From the NCBI GenBank assembly GCA_016235165.1, contig JACRLX010000022.1:124001-188000 (forward strand): 64,000 nucleotides of DNA, given 5' to 3'. Made by a program: the position numbers and the translations under genes. Source of the stretch: Rhodocyclales bacterium. GTDB taxonomy: Bacteria > Pseudomonadota > Gammaproteobacteria > Burkholderiales > Rhodocyclaceae. Positions 51,622-64,000 of this stretch are shown here, piece after piece. Within the stretch, counting starts at the first letter, position 1. Each line of letters opens with the position of its first letter. Below the pieces are notes generated by a model. It was not told the origin of the DNA, searched no databases, and was given only the letters and a program-made list of their open reading frames with translations.

Positions 51622-54600
51622 ATGGTCCTCCCCCAGCGCCAGGGTCTCTACGACCCCGAAAACGAGCGTGACGCCTGCGGCGTCGGCTTCGTTGCCCACA
51701 TCAAGAATCAGAAGAGCCACGCCATCATCGAGCAGGGCCTGAAAATCCTGGAAAACCTCGAACATCGCGGCGCCACCGGCTACGATCCCCTGCTGGGCGA
51801 CGGTGCCGGCATCCTGATCCAGATTCCCGACCAGTTCCTGCGCGAGGAAATGGCCAGCCAGGGCGTGACCTTGCCGCCGGCCGGGCACTACGGCGTAGGC
51901 ATGGTCTTCCTGCCGCGCGGCGACGCCAGCCGGCGCTCCTGCGAAGCGGTGATCGAGCGCGCCATCCGCTACGAAGGCCAGGTGCTGCTCGGCTGGCGCG
52001 ATGTGCCCACCGACAACAAGGGTCTGGCCCAGGCCGCCAAGGACATCGAGCCGGTGGTGCGCCAGGTGTTCATTGCCCCCGGCCCCGGCGTCGAGGGTAC
52101 CGATGCCCTCGAACGCAAGCTTTACATCCTGCGCAAGGCCATAGGCCACAACATCCAGGCGCTCAGGCTGGCCGACGGCAAGATGTTTTACGTGCCCTCG
52201 ATGTCCGCCCGCACCGTGGTGTACAAAGGCATGCTGCTGGCCAATCAGGTGGGCACTTACTACCTTGATTTGCAGGATCCGCGCGCGGTGTCCGCCATGG
52301 CGCTGGCGCACCAGCGCTTCTCCACCAACACCTTCCCGACCTGGGATCTGGCCCACCCCTTCCGCATGATTGCGCACAACGGCGAGATCAATGCCCTGCG
52401 CGGCAACGTCAACTGGATGCGGGCGCGCGAGCACGGCATCAGTTCGCCGGTGCTGGGCGAGGACCTGGAAAAGGTCTGGCCGCTGATCTACGACGGCCAG
52501 TCGGATTCGGCGTCCTTCGACAATGCCCTGGAACTGCTGGTGATGGGCGGCTACAGCCTGGCCCATGCCATGATGATGCTGATCCCCGAAGCCTGGGCCG
52601 GCAACCCCTTGATGGACGAGGAGCGCCGCGCCTTCTATGAGTACCACATGGCCCTCATGGAGCCTTGGGATGGCCCCGCCGCGGTGGCCTTTACCGACGG
52701 CCGCCAGATCGGCGCCACGCTGGACCGCAATGGCCTGCGCCCGGCGCGCTATCTGGTCACCGACGACGACCTGGTGGTGATGGCATCCGAAATCGGCGTG
52801 CTGCCGATCCCCGAGGAGCGCATCGTCAAGAAGTGGCGCTTGCAGCCGGGCAAGATGTTCCTGATCGACCTGGAACAGGGTCGCATCATCGACGACGCCG
52901 AGCTCAAACGCACCATGTCGCGCGCCAAGCCCTATCGCAAATGGATCGAGGCCTCGCGCTACTTCGTCGATGACCTGCCCGAAGTCAAGGACCAGGAAAG
53001 CTACGGCGGGCCGCTGCTGAAGGTGCAGCAGGCTTTCGGTTACTCGCAGGAGGACTTCAAGTTCATCCTCGAACCGATGGCGATGCAAGGCGAGGAAGCC
53101 ACCGGCGCGATGGGCAACGACAGTCCGCTGCCGGTGCTGTCCGACCGCGCCAAGCCGCTGTTCAACTACTTCAAGCAGCTGTTTGCGCAGGTGACCAACC
53201 CGCCGATCGACCCGATCCGCGAGGAAATCGTCATGTCGCTGATCTCGCTGGTCAGCCCCAACCCGAACCTGCTCGGCATCGACGAGAAGTCGCCGACGCC
53301 GCGCCTGGAAGTGCACCAGCCGGTGCTGACGCCGGGCTCGATGGCCAAGCTGAAGGCCATCGACAAACTGACCAAGGCTACCTTCCGCTCGATCACCATC
53401 GGCATCACGACGCCGGCGGCGCAGGGTACGGCCGGCCTGTCGCGCTCCCTGTATCAGGTGTGCACCCGGGTCGAGGCGGCGGTGAACGAAGGCTACAACG
53501 TGATCATCCTGTCCGATCGCGGGGTCGATCCCCAGCAGGCGCCGATCCCCGCGCTGCTGGCCTGCTCCGCCGTGCACCAGCACCTGGTCGGCATCGGCTT
53601 GCGCACCTCCTGCGGCCTGGTGGTCGAAACCGGCGCCGCGCGCGAAGTGCATCACTTTGCCACCCTGGCCGGCTATGGCGCCCAGGCAATCCATCCCTGG
53701 CTGGCCTTCGAGAGCATCGCCGCGATCGCCGCTCAGTTGCCAACTGCGCTGCCGAACAAGCCCAGCGCTTATGACGCGCAGAAGAACTACGTCAAGGCCA
53801 TCAACAAGGGCCTGATGAAGGTGATGTCCAAGATGGGCATTTCCACCTACCAGTCCTACTGCGGCGCACAGATCTTCGAAGCCGTCGGCCTGTCGTCCGA
53901 CCTGGTGCGCAAGTACTTCACCGGCACCCCGACCAAGGTCGAGGGCATCGGTCTCAAGGAGGTCGCCGAGGAAGCGCTGAAGACGCATGCCGACGCCTGG
54001 AGCGACAACCCGGTGCTGGCCGAGATGCTCGACTGCGGTGGCGAATATGCCTTCCGCGTGCGCGGCGAAGAGCACATGTGGACGCCCGACGCGATCGCCA
54101 AGCTGCAACATTCGACGCGCTCCGGCAAGTACGAGACCTACAGGGAATATGCCAAGCTGATCAACGACCAGACCAGGCGTCACATGACCCTGCGCGGCCT
54201 GTTCGAAATCCGTTCCGCCGGCGCCGCGATACCGCTGGCCGAAGTCGAACCGGCCAAGGAAATCGTCAAGCGCTTCGCCACCGGCGCCATGTCGCTGGGT
54301 TCGATTTCCACCGAGGCGCACAGCACGCTGGCCGTGGCCATGAACCGCATCGGCGGCAAGTCCAACACCGGCGAGGGCGGCGAGGACCGCAAGCGCTTCG
54401 CCCCGCTGAAGCACGACACCACCCTGGCCGACGTCATCGGCAAGGGCCGCATTTCGCGCGACATCCGGCTCAAGGCCGGCGACAGCCTGCGCTCGGCGAT
54501 CAAGCAGGTCGCCTCGGGCCGTTTCGGCGTCACCGCCGAGTACCTGGCCAACGCCGACCAGCTCCAGATCAAGATGGCCCAGGGCGCCAAGCCCGGCGAA

Positions 54601-56262
54601 GGCGGCCAGTTGCCCGGCCACAAGGTTTCCGAGTACATCGGCTTCCTGCGCCACTCGGTGCCAGGTGTCGGCCTGATTTCGCCGCCGCCGCACCACGACA
54701 TCTATTCGATCGAAGACCTGGCGCAGCTGATCCACGACCTGAAGAACTCCAATCCCCAGGGCAGCGTTTCGGTCAAGCTGGTTTCCGAGATCGGTGTCGG
54801 CACTGTCGCCGCCGGCGTGGCCAAGGCCAAGGCCGACCACGTGGTAATCGCCGGCCATGACGGCGGTACCGGCGCCTCGCCGATCTCCTCGATCAAGCAT
54901 GCCGGCACGCCCTGGGAACTCGGCCTCGCCGAAACCCAGCAGACCCTGGTGTTGAACCGCCTGCGTGGCCGCATCCGCGTCCAGGCCGACGGCCAGATGA
55001 AGACCGGCCGTGACGTCGTCATCGGCGCCCTGCTCGGCGCCGACGAGTTCGGCTTCGCCACCGCGCCGCTAGTGGTCGAAGGTTGCATCATGATGCGCAA
55101 GTGCCATCTCAACACCTGTCCGGCCGGCGTCGCCACCCAGGACCCGGTGCTGCGCGCGCGTTTCAGCGGTCAACCCGAGCACGTGGTCAATTATTTCTTC
55201 TTCGTCGCTGAGGAAGTGCGCGAGCTGATGGCCCAGTTGGGGCTACGCAAGTTCGACGAGCTGATCGGTCGCTCCGACCTGCTCGACATGAAGAAGGGTG
55301 TCGAGCACTGGAAGGCGCGCGGGCTCGATTTCTCGCGCATCTTCTACCGCCAGCCTGACGTTCCCGGCGTCGCGCGCTTCAACTGCGAGGTGCAGGACCA
55401 CGGCCTCAAGGCTGCGCTCGACCACGAGTTGATCGCCAAGGCCAGGCCGGCCCTGGAGCGCGGCGAGAAGGTGGTGATCGAAACCACGATCCGCAACCGG
55501 AATCGCACCGTCGGCACCTTGTTGTCGCATGAAGTCGCGCGCCGCAAGGGCGCCGACGGCCTGCCCGACGGCAGCATTACCGTCAAGCTGAACGGCACCG
55601 CCGGGCAGAGCTTTGGCGCTTTCCTGGCGCGCGGCATCACGCTCGACCTCACCGGTGAGGCCAACGACTATGTCGGCAAGGGTCTCTCCGGCGGCCGCCT
55701 CGTCGTCCGTCCGCCGCAGGGCTTCCGCGGCGTGCCGAGCGAGAACATCATCGTTGGCAACACGGTGCTCTACGGCGCCACCGATGGCGAGGTGTACTTC
55801 CGTGGCGTGGCTGGCGAGCGTTTCTGCGTGCGCAACTCCGGCGCGCAAGCCGTCGTCGAAGGCACCGGCGACCACGGCTGCGAATACATGACCGGCGGCA
55901 CCGTCACGGTGCTGGGGATGACCGGGCGCAATTTTGCCGCCGGCATGTCGGGCGGCATTGCCTATGTCTACGATATCGACGGCATGTTCACCAGGCGTTG
56001 CAACATGAGCATGGTGACGCTGGAAAAAGTGCTGCCCGATGCCGAACAGGCCGATGACGGCACCCGCCATCGCGGTCGCGGCGACGAGGCTCAACTGAAA
56101 CAGATGATCGAGGACCACGCGCGGCTGACCGGCAGCGAGAGGGCGCGCGAAATCCTCGCCGACTGGACCGCAGCCCGTGCCAGGTTCGTCAAGGTGTTCC
56201 CGAACGAGTATCGCCGCGCGCTCAAGGAAATCGCCGCAACGCAACTCAAAGAGGCTGCATGA
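51622..56262 (+). CDS. gltB: Glutamate synthase large subunit
   Basis: A 1546-residue subunit that makes glutamate from glutamine and 2-oxoglutarate with NADPH. A propeptide ([18 protein letters not shown]) precedes catalytic Cys19 in CGVGF of the glutamine amidotransferase domain. Central and FMN domains follow ([20 protein letters not shown]), with a 3Fe-4S site [12 protein letters not shown] near residue 1155. The C-terminal beta-helix contains Gly-repeats ([15 protein letters not shown]). GAGGAAAG precedes the ATG, chosen over the open frame running upstream through the leader terminator. Confidence 0.96.
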   Translation: MVLPQRQGLYDPENERDACGVGFVAHIKNQKSHAIIEQGLKILENLEHRGATGYDPLLGDGAGILIQIPDQFLREEMASQGVTLPPAGHYGVGMVFLPRGDASRRSCEAVIERAIRYEGQVLLGWRDVPTDNKGLAQAAKDIEPVVRQVFIAPGPGVEGTDALERKLYILRKAIGHNIQALRLADGKMFYVPSMSARTVVYKGMLLANQVGTYYLDLQDPRAVSAMALAHQRFSTNTFPTWDLAHPFRMIAHNGEINALRGNVNWMRAREHGISSPVLGEDLEKVWPLIYDGQSDSASFDNALELLVMGGYSLAHAMMMLIPEAWAGNPLMDEERRAFYEYHMALMEPWDGPAAVAFTDGRQIGATLDRNGLRPARYLVTDDDLVVMASEIGVLPIPEERIVKKWRLQPGKMFLIDLEQGRIIDDAELKRTMSRAKPYRKWIEASRYFVDDLPEVKDQESYGGPLLKVQQAFGYSQEDFKFILEPMAMQGEEATGAMGNDSPLPVLSDRAKPLFNYFKQLFAQVTNPPIDPIREEIVMSLISLVSPNPNLLGIDEKSPTPRLEVHQPVLTPGSMAKLKAIDKLTKATFRSITIGITTPAAQGTAGLSRSLYQVCTRVEAAVNEGYNVIILSDRGVDPQQAPIPALLACSAVHQHLVGIGLRTSCGLVVETGAAREVHHFATLAGYGAQAIHPWLAFESIAAIAAQLPTALPNKPSAYDAQKNYVKAINKGLMKVMSKMGISTYQSYCGAQIFEAVGLSSDLVRKYFTGTPTKVEGIGLKEVAEEALKTHADAWSDNPVLAEMLDCGGEYAFRVRGEEHMWTPDAIAKLQHSTRSGKYETYREYAKLINDQTRRHMTLRGLFEIRSAGAAIPLAEVEPAKEIVKRFATGAMSLGSISTEAHSTLAVAMNRIGGKSNTGEGGEDRKRFAPLKHDTTLADVIGKGRISRDIRLKAGDSLRSAIKQVASGRFGVTAEYLANADQLQIKMAQGAKPGEGGQLPGHKVSEYIGFLRHSVPGVGLISPPPHHDIYSIEDLAQLIHDLKNSNPQGSVSVKLVSEIGVGTVAAGVAKAKADHVVIAGHDGGTGASPISSIKHAGTPWELGLAETQQTLVLNRLRGRIRVQADGQMKTGRDVVIGALLGADEFGFATAPLVVEGCIMMRKCHLNTCPAGVATQDPVLRARFSGQPEHVVNYFFFVAEEVRELMAQLGLRKFDELIGRSDLLDMKKGVEHWKARGLDFSRIFYRQPDVPGVARFNCEVQDHGLKAALDHELIAKARPALERGEKVVIETTIRNRNRTVGTLLSHEVARRKGADGLPDGSITVKLNGTAGQSFGAFLARGITLDLTGEANDYVGKGLSGGRLVVRPPQGFRGVPSENIIVGNTVLYGATDGEVYFRGVAGERFCVRNSGAQAVVEGTGDHGCEYMTGGTVTVLGMTGRNFAAGMSGGIAYVYDIDGMFTRRCNMSMVTLEKVLPDAEQADDGTRHRGRGDEAQLKQMIEDHARLTGSERAREILADWTAARARFVKVFPNEYRRALKEIAATQLKEAA

Positions 56263-57725
56263 TGGGCAAGCCAACCGGATTCCTCGAATTCCAGCGCATC
56301 TCGGAAAGCTACGAGAAGGCTGCAACGCGGGTCAAGCACTACCGCGAGTTCATTCCGCACCTCTCCGACGAGCAGGCGCGCACCCAGGGTGCGCGCTGCA
56401 TGGATTGCGGCATTCCCTTCTGCAACAACGGCTGCCCGGTCAATAACCTGATCCCGGACTGGAACGACCTGGTCTATCGCAGCAAGTGGCGGGAAGCCAT
56501 CACCACGCTGCACTCGACCAACAACTTCCCCGAGTTCACCAGCCGCATCTGCCCGGCGCCCTGCGAGGCGGCCTGCACGCTGAACATCCCGCAGACGCCG
56601 GTGGGCATCAAGTCCATCGAGCGCGCCATCATCGACAAGGCTGGCGAGAACGGCTGGGTGCTGCCGCAACCGGCGGCGAAGAAGACCGGCAAAAAGGTCG
56701 CCGTCGTCGGGTCCGGCCCGGCCGGGCTGGCCGCCGCTCAGCAACTGGCGCGCGTCGGCCACGCGGTGACGGTGTTCGAGAAGAACGACCGCATCGGCGG
56801 CCTGTTGCGCTATGGCATTCCCGACTTCAAGCTCGACAAGCGCCTGATCGACTGGCGCATGGCGCAGATGAAGGCCGAGGGAGTGAAGTTCGTCACCGGC
56901 ACCATGGTCACCGGCGCCAGCTTGCCGGCCGGCATCGTTAGCGACGCGAAGAAGACGGTTTCCGCCGAACAGCTGAAGAAGGACTTCGACGCCGTGATCC
57001 TCGCCGGTGGCGCCGAGCATCCGCGCGACCTGCCGGTGCACGGGCGCGAACTCAAGGGCGTGCATTTCGCGCTCGAGTTCCTGATCCCGCAGAACAAGGA
57101 AGTGGCAGGCGACCGCAAGAATCCGATCAACGTTGCCGGCAAGCATGTGCTCGTCATCGGCGGCGGCGACACCGGTTCCGACTGCGTCGGCACCTCGAAT
57201 CGCCACGGCGCGGCGAGCATCACCCAGATCGAACTGCTGCCGCGTCCGCCCGAGCGGGAGAATGGCGAGCTGACCTGGCCCTACTGGCCGCTGAAGATGC
57301 GCACCTCGTCGTCGCACGACGAGGGCTGTGCGCGCGACTGGGCCATCGGCACCAAGGAATTCATCGGCGAGAATGGCGTGCTCAAGGCGGTCAAGGCCGT
57401 GCGCCTGGAATGGAAGGACGGCAAGATGAGCGAGATCGCCGGCTCCGAATTCGAGATCCCGGCCGACTACGTCTTCCTCGCCATGGGTTTCGTCAGCCCG
57501 GTCGGCGGCGTGCTCGATGCGTTCGGCATCGAAAAGGACAATCGCGGCAATGCTCGTGCCGCCACGGAGGGCGGCAATTCCTACGCCACCAGCATCGCTG
57601 GCGTGTTCGCCGCCGGCGACATGCGCCGCGGCCAGTCGCTGGTGGTCTGGGCCATCCGCGAAGGCCGCCAGTGTGCGCGCAGCGTCGACCAGTTCCTGAT
57701 GGGCGAATCAACGCTGCCGCGTTGA
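56259..57725 (+). CDS. gltD: Glutamate synthase small subunit
   Basis: A 488-residue FAD protein that oxidises NADPH and passes electrons to GltB. The N terminus has cysteine motifs [17 protein letters not shown] and CPAPCEAAC for 4Fe-4S clusters, then FAD motif [20 protein letters not shown] and NADPH motif [34 protein letters not shown] is the second FAD contact. The start overlaps the gltB stop (ATGA); a second ATG follows immediately. Confidence 0.96.
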   Translation: MMGKPTGFLEFQRISESYEKAATRVKHYREFIPHLSDEQARTQGARCMDCGIPFCNNGCPVNNLIPDWNDLVYRSKWREAITTLHSTNNFPEFTSRICPAPCEAACTLNIPQTPVGIKSIERAIIDKAGENGWVLPQPAAKKTGKKVAVVGSGPAGLAAAQQLARVGHAVTVFEKNDRIGGLLRYGIPDFKLDKRLIDWRMAQMKAEGVKFVTGTMVTGASLPAGIVSDAKKTVSAEQLKKDFDAVILAGGAEHPRDLPVHGRELKGVHFALEFLIPQNKEVAGDRKNPINVAGKHVLVIGGGDTGSDCVGTSNRHGAASITQIELLPRPPERENGELTWPYWPLKMRTSSSHDEGCARDWAIGTKEFIGENGVLKAVKAVRLEWKDGKMSEIAGSEFEIPADYVFLAMGFVSPVGGVLDAFGIEKDNRGNARAATEGGNSYATSIAGVFAAGDMRRGQSLVVWAIREGRQCARSVDQFLMGESTLPR

Positions 57726-57757
57726 TCAGGGATCAGAGGTCAGGAATCAGGGATCAG
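57724..57757 (+). repeat. Heptamer tandem array 1, GATCAGG type
   Basis: Five 7-base units: GATCAGG, GATCAGA, GGTCAGG, AATCAGG, GATCAG. The array starts inside the gltD stop codon. Confidence 0.75.
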
Positions 57758-57799
57758 CTCGAAGCATAGGTAGCTGGCGTTCGCTAGAATCACGGGCTC

Positions 57800-57824
57800 T
57801 GATACCTGATACCTGATACCTGAC
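57800..57824 (+). repeat. Heptamer tandem array 2, TGATACC type
   Basis: Three perfect TGATACC units plus TGAC, ending at the base before the glmU ATG. Its reverse complement (GGTATCA) is close to the units of array 1, so the two arrays form inverted repeats around the gap. No Shine-Dalgarno sequence is present before glmU. Confidence 0.8.
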
Positions 57825-59138
57825 ATGAACGTCGTCATCCTCGCCGCGGGCAAGGGCAAGCGGATGCATTCCGACTTGCCCAAGGTGCTGCATCCGCTGG
57901 CGGGGAAGCCGCTGCTGTCCCATGTCATCGATACCGCACGCCAGTTGGGCGCCGCGTGCATCTGCGTGGTCTACGGCCATGGCGGCGAGCAGGTGCGCGA
58001 GGTGCTGGCCGCGCCCGACCTGACGTGGGCCAGGCAGGACCCGCAGCTCGGCACCGGCCACGCCGTATTGCAGGCGATGCCGCATCTCGCCGTCTCGCCA
58101 GCGCCGACTTTGGTTCTTTACGGCGACGTGCCGCTGACGCGCGTGGCTACCCTGCGGCGCCTGATCGAAGCTGCTGGTGACGACGCGCTGGGCCTGCTGA
58201 CGGCCCACCTCGACAAGCCGCATGGCTATGGCCGCATTGTCCGTGTGGATGGTCAGGTGGTGCGCATTGTCGAGGAAAAGGATGCCGACGATGCCGAGCG
58301 GGCGATCCACGAAATCAACACCGGCATCCTCGTCGCCCCGACGGCGGCGTTGGCGCGCTGGCTGCCGACCCTGGGCAAGCGCAATGCCCAGGGCGAGTAC
58401 TACCTGACCGACATCGTCGCCCTGGCGGTGGCCGAGGGCATGCCGGTGGTGACCGCCCATCCCGATGCCGCCTGGGAAACCGAGGGCGTGAATAGCAAGG
58501 TCCAGTTGGCGCAACTGGAGCGCGTGCATCAGCGCAATCTCGCCGAGCGCTTGCTGGAGCAGGGCGTCACCCTGGCTGATCCCTCGCGCATCGACATTCG
58601 CGGCGAACTGGTCTGCGGCCGCGACGTCAGCATCGACGTCAATTGCGTGTTCGAAGGGCGCGTGGTGCTCGGCGATGGCGTTCGCATCAAGGCCAACTGC
58701 GTGCTGGAGGATGCCGTGGTCGGCGCCGGCAGCATCGTCGGCCCCTTTGCCCGCTTGCGGCCCGGTACAGAGCTGGGGCGCGAGGTGCATATCGGAAACT
58801 TCGTCGAAGTGAAGAATTCGCAAATCGCCGACGCCTCCAAGGCCAACCACCTGGCCTACGTCGGCGACGCCACGATCGGCAGCCGCGTCAATGTCGGCGC
58901 CGGCACCATCACCTGCAACTACGACGGCGCCAACAAGTTCCGCACCGTGATTGAGGACGACGTCTTCATCGGTTCCGACACGCAACTGGTGGCGCCGGTC
59001 ACCGTCGGTCGCGGTGCCACCCTGGGCGCCGGCACCACGCTGACACGCGACGCGCCGCCCGATCAGCTCACCATTTCGCGCGCGAAGCAGGTGTCGATTC
59101 CCGGCTGGAAGCGCCCCGTCAAGAAGAAAAAGGACTAA
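57825..59138 (+). CDS. glmU: Bifunctional GlmU, N-acetylglucosamine-1-phosphate uridyltransferase
   Basis: A 437-residue enzyme making UDP-GlcNAc. The uridyltransferase domain has [20 protein letters not shown] and LYGDVPL; the acetyltransferase part is a left-handed beta-helix ([20 protein letters not shown]) ending [12 protein letters not shown] dispersed-repeat copy supplies [10 protein letters not shown], in the variable loop just before LYGDVPL. It is slightly shorter than E. coli GlmU (456 aa). The start abuts the heptamer array. Confidence 0.95.
   Translation: MNVVILAAGKGKRMHSDLPKVLHPLAGKPLLSHVIDTARQLGAACICVVYGHGGEQVREVLAAPDLTWARQDPQLGTGHAVLQAMPHLAVSPAPTLVLYGDVPLTRVATLRRLIEAAGDDALGLLTAHLDKPHGYGRIVRVDGQVVRIVEEKDADDAERAIHEINTGILVAPTAALARWLPTLGKRNAQGEYYLTDIVALAVAEGMPVVTAHPDAAWETEGVNSKVQLAQLERVHQRNLAERLLEQGVTLADPSRIDIRGELVCGRDVSIDVNCVFEGRVVLGDGVRIKANCVLEDAVVGAGSIVGPFARLRPGTELGREVHIGNFVEVKNSQIADASKANHLAYVGDATIGSRVNVGAGTITCNYDGANKFRTVIEDDVFIGSDTQLVAPVTVGRGATLGAGTTLTRDAPPDQLTISRAKQVSIPGWKRPVKKKKD
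58087..58109 (-). repeat. Dispersed 23-bp repeat, copy 8 (N4 = CGAG)
   Basis: Exact core on the minus strand; inside glmU, antisense, read as AVSPAPTL. Confidence 0.85.
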
Positions 59139-59141
59139 GCC

Positions 59142-61087
<1,946 letters not shown>

Positions 61088-61091
<4 letters not shown>

Positions 61092-62239
61092 AACCGGGCA
61101 CCCTGTCGCGCGTCGTCTGCCAGGCGGTCCTGCTGCTGGCGATGTCTTCGTCGGCCCCGGCGGGTGCCGCCAGCCTTGGCGAGGCCAGCGGCAGGGTCGT
61201 GCTGGGCCAGCCGCTGAGCCTGCGCATCCCGGTGATCGGACTCGAAGCGGCGTCCCTGGCGGCAAACTGCATCGTTGTCCAGGCCGCTCCTGGCACCGCC
61301 ACCGATGCCGGCCTGACGTCGGCAGTCGCGCGTTTCGAGCACGGCGCGGTGATCCTGACCTCGCGCTTTCCGATTGCACAACCCATCCTGAGTTTCCAGA
61401 TACGGCTCGATTGCGGGCTGGACACGACGCGCGAATATCACCTGCTGCCCGAGCTGCCGCGCATCGCCGATGAGTCCACGCCCCAGCCCGTGCCCGCGCT
61501 GCCGCTCGTCGCGCCGGAAACCCCGCGCGGCGCCCAGGCTGCCGATTCGCGGCAGACGGTGGCGCAGACCACCACCCTGCGCCTGATGTCACGCCAGCGC
61601 TATCCCGGCAATCCGCGCGCCAGGGTGGATTTCATACGTCGCGTTGGGGCGGCCAATCCCGGGGTGTTCGCCAGCATCGAGGCCGCCTACGATCAGCCGC
61701 TTCCCCCTGGCGTCGAGCTGCACATTCCGCCGGCTCCGGCGCGCACGGAGCCGGCGCCAGCCAGGTCGCGGCCGCGCGACGACTCGCGCGGCAAGGGTCG
61801 GCTGGTGATCGGGACCGATATTCCCGCGACAAAAAAGCTGGCCGAGCTGGAATCCGATCTGGAACGCCTGGTCGGAATCATGAACGAGCAGGTACAGGTG
61901 CAGATCGCCATGACGCAGCGCCTGAAGGCGATGGAGGCCGACATCGAACTCGCCAAGCAGGCCTTCATCGAGCAGCAGGCGACCAACCGTCGGCTGGAAG
62001 AACAGTTGCGCGAACTGCGCGAGGAACAGCGCCGTGCTTCCTACATCCAGATCGTGCTGATGATCCTGCTGAGCGGGTTTGCCGTCGCGGCGGTACTCAT
62101 GTGGCGCGGGCGGGCCAAGGCCAGCCCGTCGCTTGACTTGGCGATCACCTACCGTTCGACTCCTGCCGTCCAGAAGGCGCCCGCCCGGAAGGACGACGAG
62201 CTGCAATCCATCTTCGACGATTTGCTGCCGCCTAAATAG
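61088..62239 (+). CDS. FimV-like membrane protein
   Basis: A 383-residue protein. A signal peptide ([19 protein letters not shown]) is followed by [20 protein letters not shown], similar to the start of FimV/TspA proteins that organise polar type IV pili. [20 protein letters not shown] resembles the FimV N-terminal motif region. A coiled coil ([20 protein letters not shown]) precedes one membrane segment ([20 protein letters not shown]) and a short cytoplasmic tail ending DDLLPPK. It is much shorter than FimV. ATGA overlap with glmS. The stop codon lies inside a dispersed-repeat copy. Confidence 0.65.
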
Positions 62240-62260
62240 TCGGCGCTGGCGGTACGGCGA
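62238..62260 (+). repeat. Dispersed 23-bp repeat, copy 10 (N4 = CGGT)
   Basis: Exact core. Its first two bases complete the TAG stop of the FimV-like gene; the rest fills the gap before the convergent chemoreceptor gene. Confidence 0.85.
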
Positions 62261-62267
62261 CTCGCCG

Positions 62268-63461
62268 CTATCCGGTCTGGGCTACCGGGTTTTTCGCGGT
62301 GACATCGGCCATGTCCCGCAGGCGCTCGGAAACACGACGGGTCTCCATCTTCAGCGATTCGAGAACACCGGCGGCATTCGGCGTCGCGGCGTTGCGTTGC
62401 AGCGTCTGCGCCAGCGTGCCCAGATGGCGCGAGACGTCGTCAATGGCCTCGGCGCGGCGGGCGGCGTGGCCGAGCAGTTGGGAGACGATGTCCTGGAACT
62501 GCAAGGCGGTGACGGCGCGTTCCACCTGTTGTTCCACTTCGTCGGCGATCCCCGCCAACTGGCCGATGGCGACGCCACGCTGCTGGTTCTGGCGTTCCAT
62601 GGTGGCGACGATATGCTCGACGCTCTTTTTCGATTCGAAGGCGAAGCCGAGGTCGTGGCTGGCCATGCGCTGGATGGCTTCCTCGGTCTGCTTTACCGTG
62701 GCCTGCATGTTCTGTATCACCAGGTTGATCTGCTGGCTGAACTGGGTGGTACGGCCCGAAAGATCGCGTACTTCATCCGCCACCACGGCGAAGCCGCGTC
62801 CGGCCTCGCCGGCGCGCGCCGCCTCGATCGCCGCGTTGAGCGCCAGCAGGTTGGTCTGTTTGGCGATGGCGCCGATTTCGGAGAGGATTGATTGCACATC
62901 GCGGGTGCGGGCGACGATGTTGTCGGTCAGCTCGATCAGCTCGACGCCAAGCCTGCTGTTATTGACGATGCTGTCGACCACGCGCTGCATCACCAGGGAA
63001 GTGTCCTTGACGAAGTCATCGATCTGGCGCCGGCTTCTGCCGTCGTCAATGCCGGATGTCGCGTTCATGGTCACGCCGCGTTGGCGCCGCGTGTTCTCGT
63101 GCATGGTGGTGAAGCTGCCGGTGAGATTGCGGATCGCCTCGGCGAGCAGCCCTTGCACCTGCCCGAGTTCTCCGCGCAGGATGGTCGTCTGTCCCGAGAA
63201 CTGGCTCGAACACTCCTCGAGCAGGGCGTGAAACTCCTCCAGCAGCTTGCTCTCGTCGTTCCTGGCGGCGTTCAGTTGCGCCGCTTGTTCCGCCTGTCGG
63301 CGAACCGTCATCAGGGTCAGTATCAGCCAGCCGGCTCCGGCGGCGAGTAGCGGCCCCCACAGCGCCGTGCCGGCGGCCCGGTCGGATGTCGCCGTTGCCA
63401 CGATGCCCACCAGCACCAGCCAGGCGACGCCCAGCCAGGGTAGTTTTCTGAAATCGTTCAT
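62268..63461 (-). CDS. Methyl-accepting chemotaxis-type protein without periplasmic domain
   Basis: A 397-residue signalling protein. Two adjacent membrane segments ([34 protein letters not shown]) leave only a short loop, so no external sensor domain exists. A coiled coil and the conserved hairpin [20 protein letters not shown] then [20 protein letters not shown] follow. A distal [13 protein letters not shown] resembles motifs in receptors acting with CheA-like or diguanylate systems. No HAMP domain is seen. AAGGACAGGCA precedes the ATG at 63461. Divergent from the STAS gene. Confidence 0.88.
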   Translation of the reverse strand: MNDFRKLPWLGVAWLVLVGIVATATSDRAAGTALWGPLLAAGAGWLILTLMTVRRQAEQAAQLNAARNDESKLLEEFHALLEECSSQFSGQTTILRGELGQVQGLLAEAIRNLTGSFTTMHENTRRQRGVTMNATSGIDDGRSRRQIDDFVKDTSLVMQRVVDSIVNNSRLGVELIELTDNIVARTRDVQSILSEIGAIAKQTNLLALNAAIEAARAGEAGRGFAVVADEVRDLSGRTTQFSQQINLVIQNMQATVKQTEEAIQRMASHDLGFAFESKKSVEHIVATMERQNQQRGVAIGQLAGIADEVEQQVERAVTALQFQDIVSQLLGHAARRAEAIDDVSRHLGTLAQTLQRNAATPNAAGVLESLKMETRRVSERLRDMADVTAKNPVAQTG

Positions 63462-63739
63462 TGCCTGTCCTTGCCCGGGGCTCCCCCGCCGGAATGGAAT
63501 CGGAATCGGGAAACTCGGTACCCGTGGCAGCAAATAGTGGCAAAGGGGCGAAAAATTGTTTATCCGTGAATTACGCGACAAACTGCGGAATCTACGTAGA
63601 TCGCCGCCCAAACCGGCTTTCATGCGGCATTATTGCCATCGACGGCGGTTGTGCGGTGCCGGGTATTCCGCCCGCCGTTTCGGTTCGAGGCTGGCAACGC
63701 CGGTTTCGGCATGGGCAACAGGCGAGCAAGGGGGCCATC
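63462..63739. other. Divergent intergenic region
   Basis: Separates the chemoreceptor gene from the STAS gene. It is AT-richer around 63550-63590, where promoters for both directions are likely, but I see no convincing sigma28, sigma54 or sigma70 pair. Open frames here are short and lack ribosome sites. Confidence 0.4.
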
Positions 63740-64000
63740 ATGCAAATTGCGACCAAAGCCGAAGGGCAGCGGGCCATCATACGGCTCACCGGCCGCTTCG
63801 AATTCAGCGCGCACAAGGAATTCCGCGATGCCGTCGAGCGCGTCATGCAGCTTGAGGGGATCGCCGACCTGGTGATCGACCTGATGGACGTCGAGTATGT
63901 CGACAGCTCGGCGCTGGGCATGCTGTTGATGGTGCGCGAGCGCACCAACAGCGCCAAGCTGGGCCTGACCCTGGCCAATCCGCGCGGCATGGTGCGGCAG
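63740..64000 (+). CDS. STAS-domain anti-anti-sigma-type protein, 3' end outside window
   Basis: The first 87 codons of a small STAS protein. FEFSAHKEFRDAVERVM and LVIDLMDVEYVDSSALGMLL are the SpoIIAA-like core, with the phosphorylatable Ser in DSSALG. Such proteins are switched by a kinase and phosphatase in partner-switching or chemosensory circuits. AAGGGGG precedes the ATG. Divergent from the methyl-accepting gene, which suggests a shared signalling pathway. Confidence 0.9.
   Translation, partial: MQIATKAEGQRAIIRLTGRFEFSAHKEFRDAVERVMQLEGIADLVIDLMDVEYVDSSALGMLLMVRERTNSAKLGLTLANPRGMVRQ

Overview
This is a GC-rich stretch of a betaproteobacterial chromosome. The type IV pilus operon pilMNOPQ joined to aroK-aroB-dgt-gltBD, the lptM-lysA/cyaY pair, hslVU and glmU-glmS all fit a member of the Rhodocyclaceae or a close relative. 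The genus cannot be fixed from sequence alone. No rRNA, tRNA, CRISPR array or complete insertion sequence was seen. Both ends cut genes: mutY on the left and a STAS-domain gene on the right.

Layout. 1-5428: mutY-purT, a flavin reductase, a small unknown gene divergent from a LysR regulator, and rlmI. 5490-20185: a defence-type island. It holds a pRiA4b ORF-3 protein, a SNF2 helicase with an in-frame stop near its end, a 1309-residue adenine methylase, a GIY-YIG-like protein, an XRE/ImmA regulator, a PIN protein and a 1729-residue DUF1998 helicase ending in a DUF559-type nuclease domain. The gene content resembles DISARM class 1 but the arrangement does not match it exactly. 20402-28304: two divergent zinc-acquisition operons around a probable Zur operator. 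Leftward are ZIP, DUF2796, ABC ATPase, FtsX-like permease and DUF3299 genes. Rightward are a Zur-like regulator, a small exported protein, an outer-membrane protein, a ZnuA-like binding protein and a ZnuB-like permease. 28368-34231: a STAS protein, hslVU, an AEC transporter, a decayed Bcr-type MFS gene and a ParE/RHH toxin-antitoxin pair. 34597-43217: RND pump, lysA, lptM, cyaY and mrcA. 43386-51458: pilMNOPQ, aroK, aroB and dgt. 51482-62239: gltBD behind a leader with its own terminator, then glmU, glmS and a FimV-like gene. 62268-64000: a methyl-accepting protein divergent from a STAS gene.

The most unusual signal is a 23-bp dispersed repeat, AGTCGGCGCTGG-N4-ACGGCGA. Ten clear copies occur on both strands, most of them inside reading frames (mutY, hslU, lysA, glmU, glmS and others), where they add the peptides VGAGxTA or AVSPAPTF. 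None lies in the 14.7-kb defence island, though one sits just past its right edge. Other repeats include a hairpin-bearing in-frame insertion in glmS, inverted 7-bp tandem arrays flanking the gltD-glmU gap, and a CGTCATTCC/GGAATGACG element at 34437-34518.
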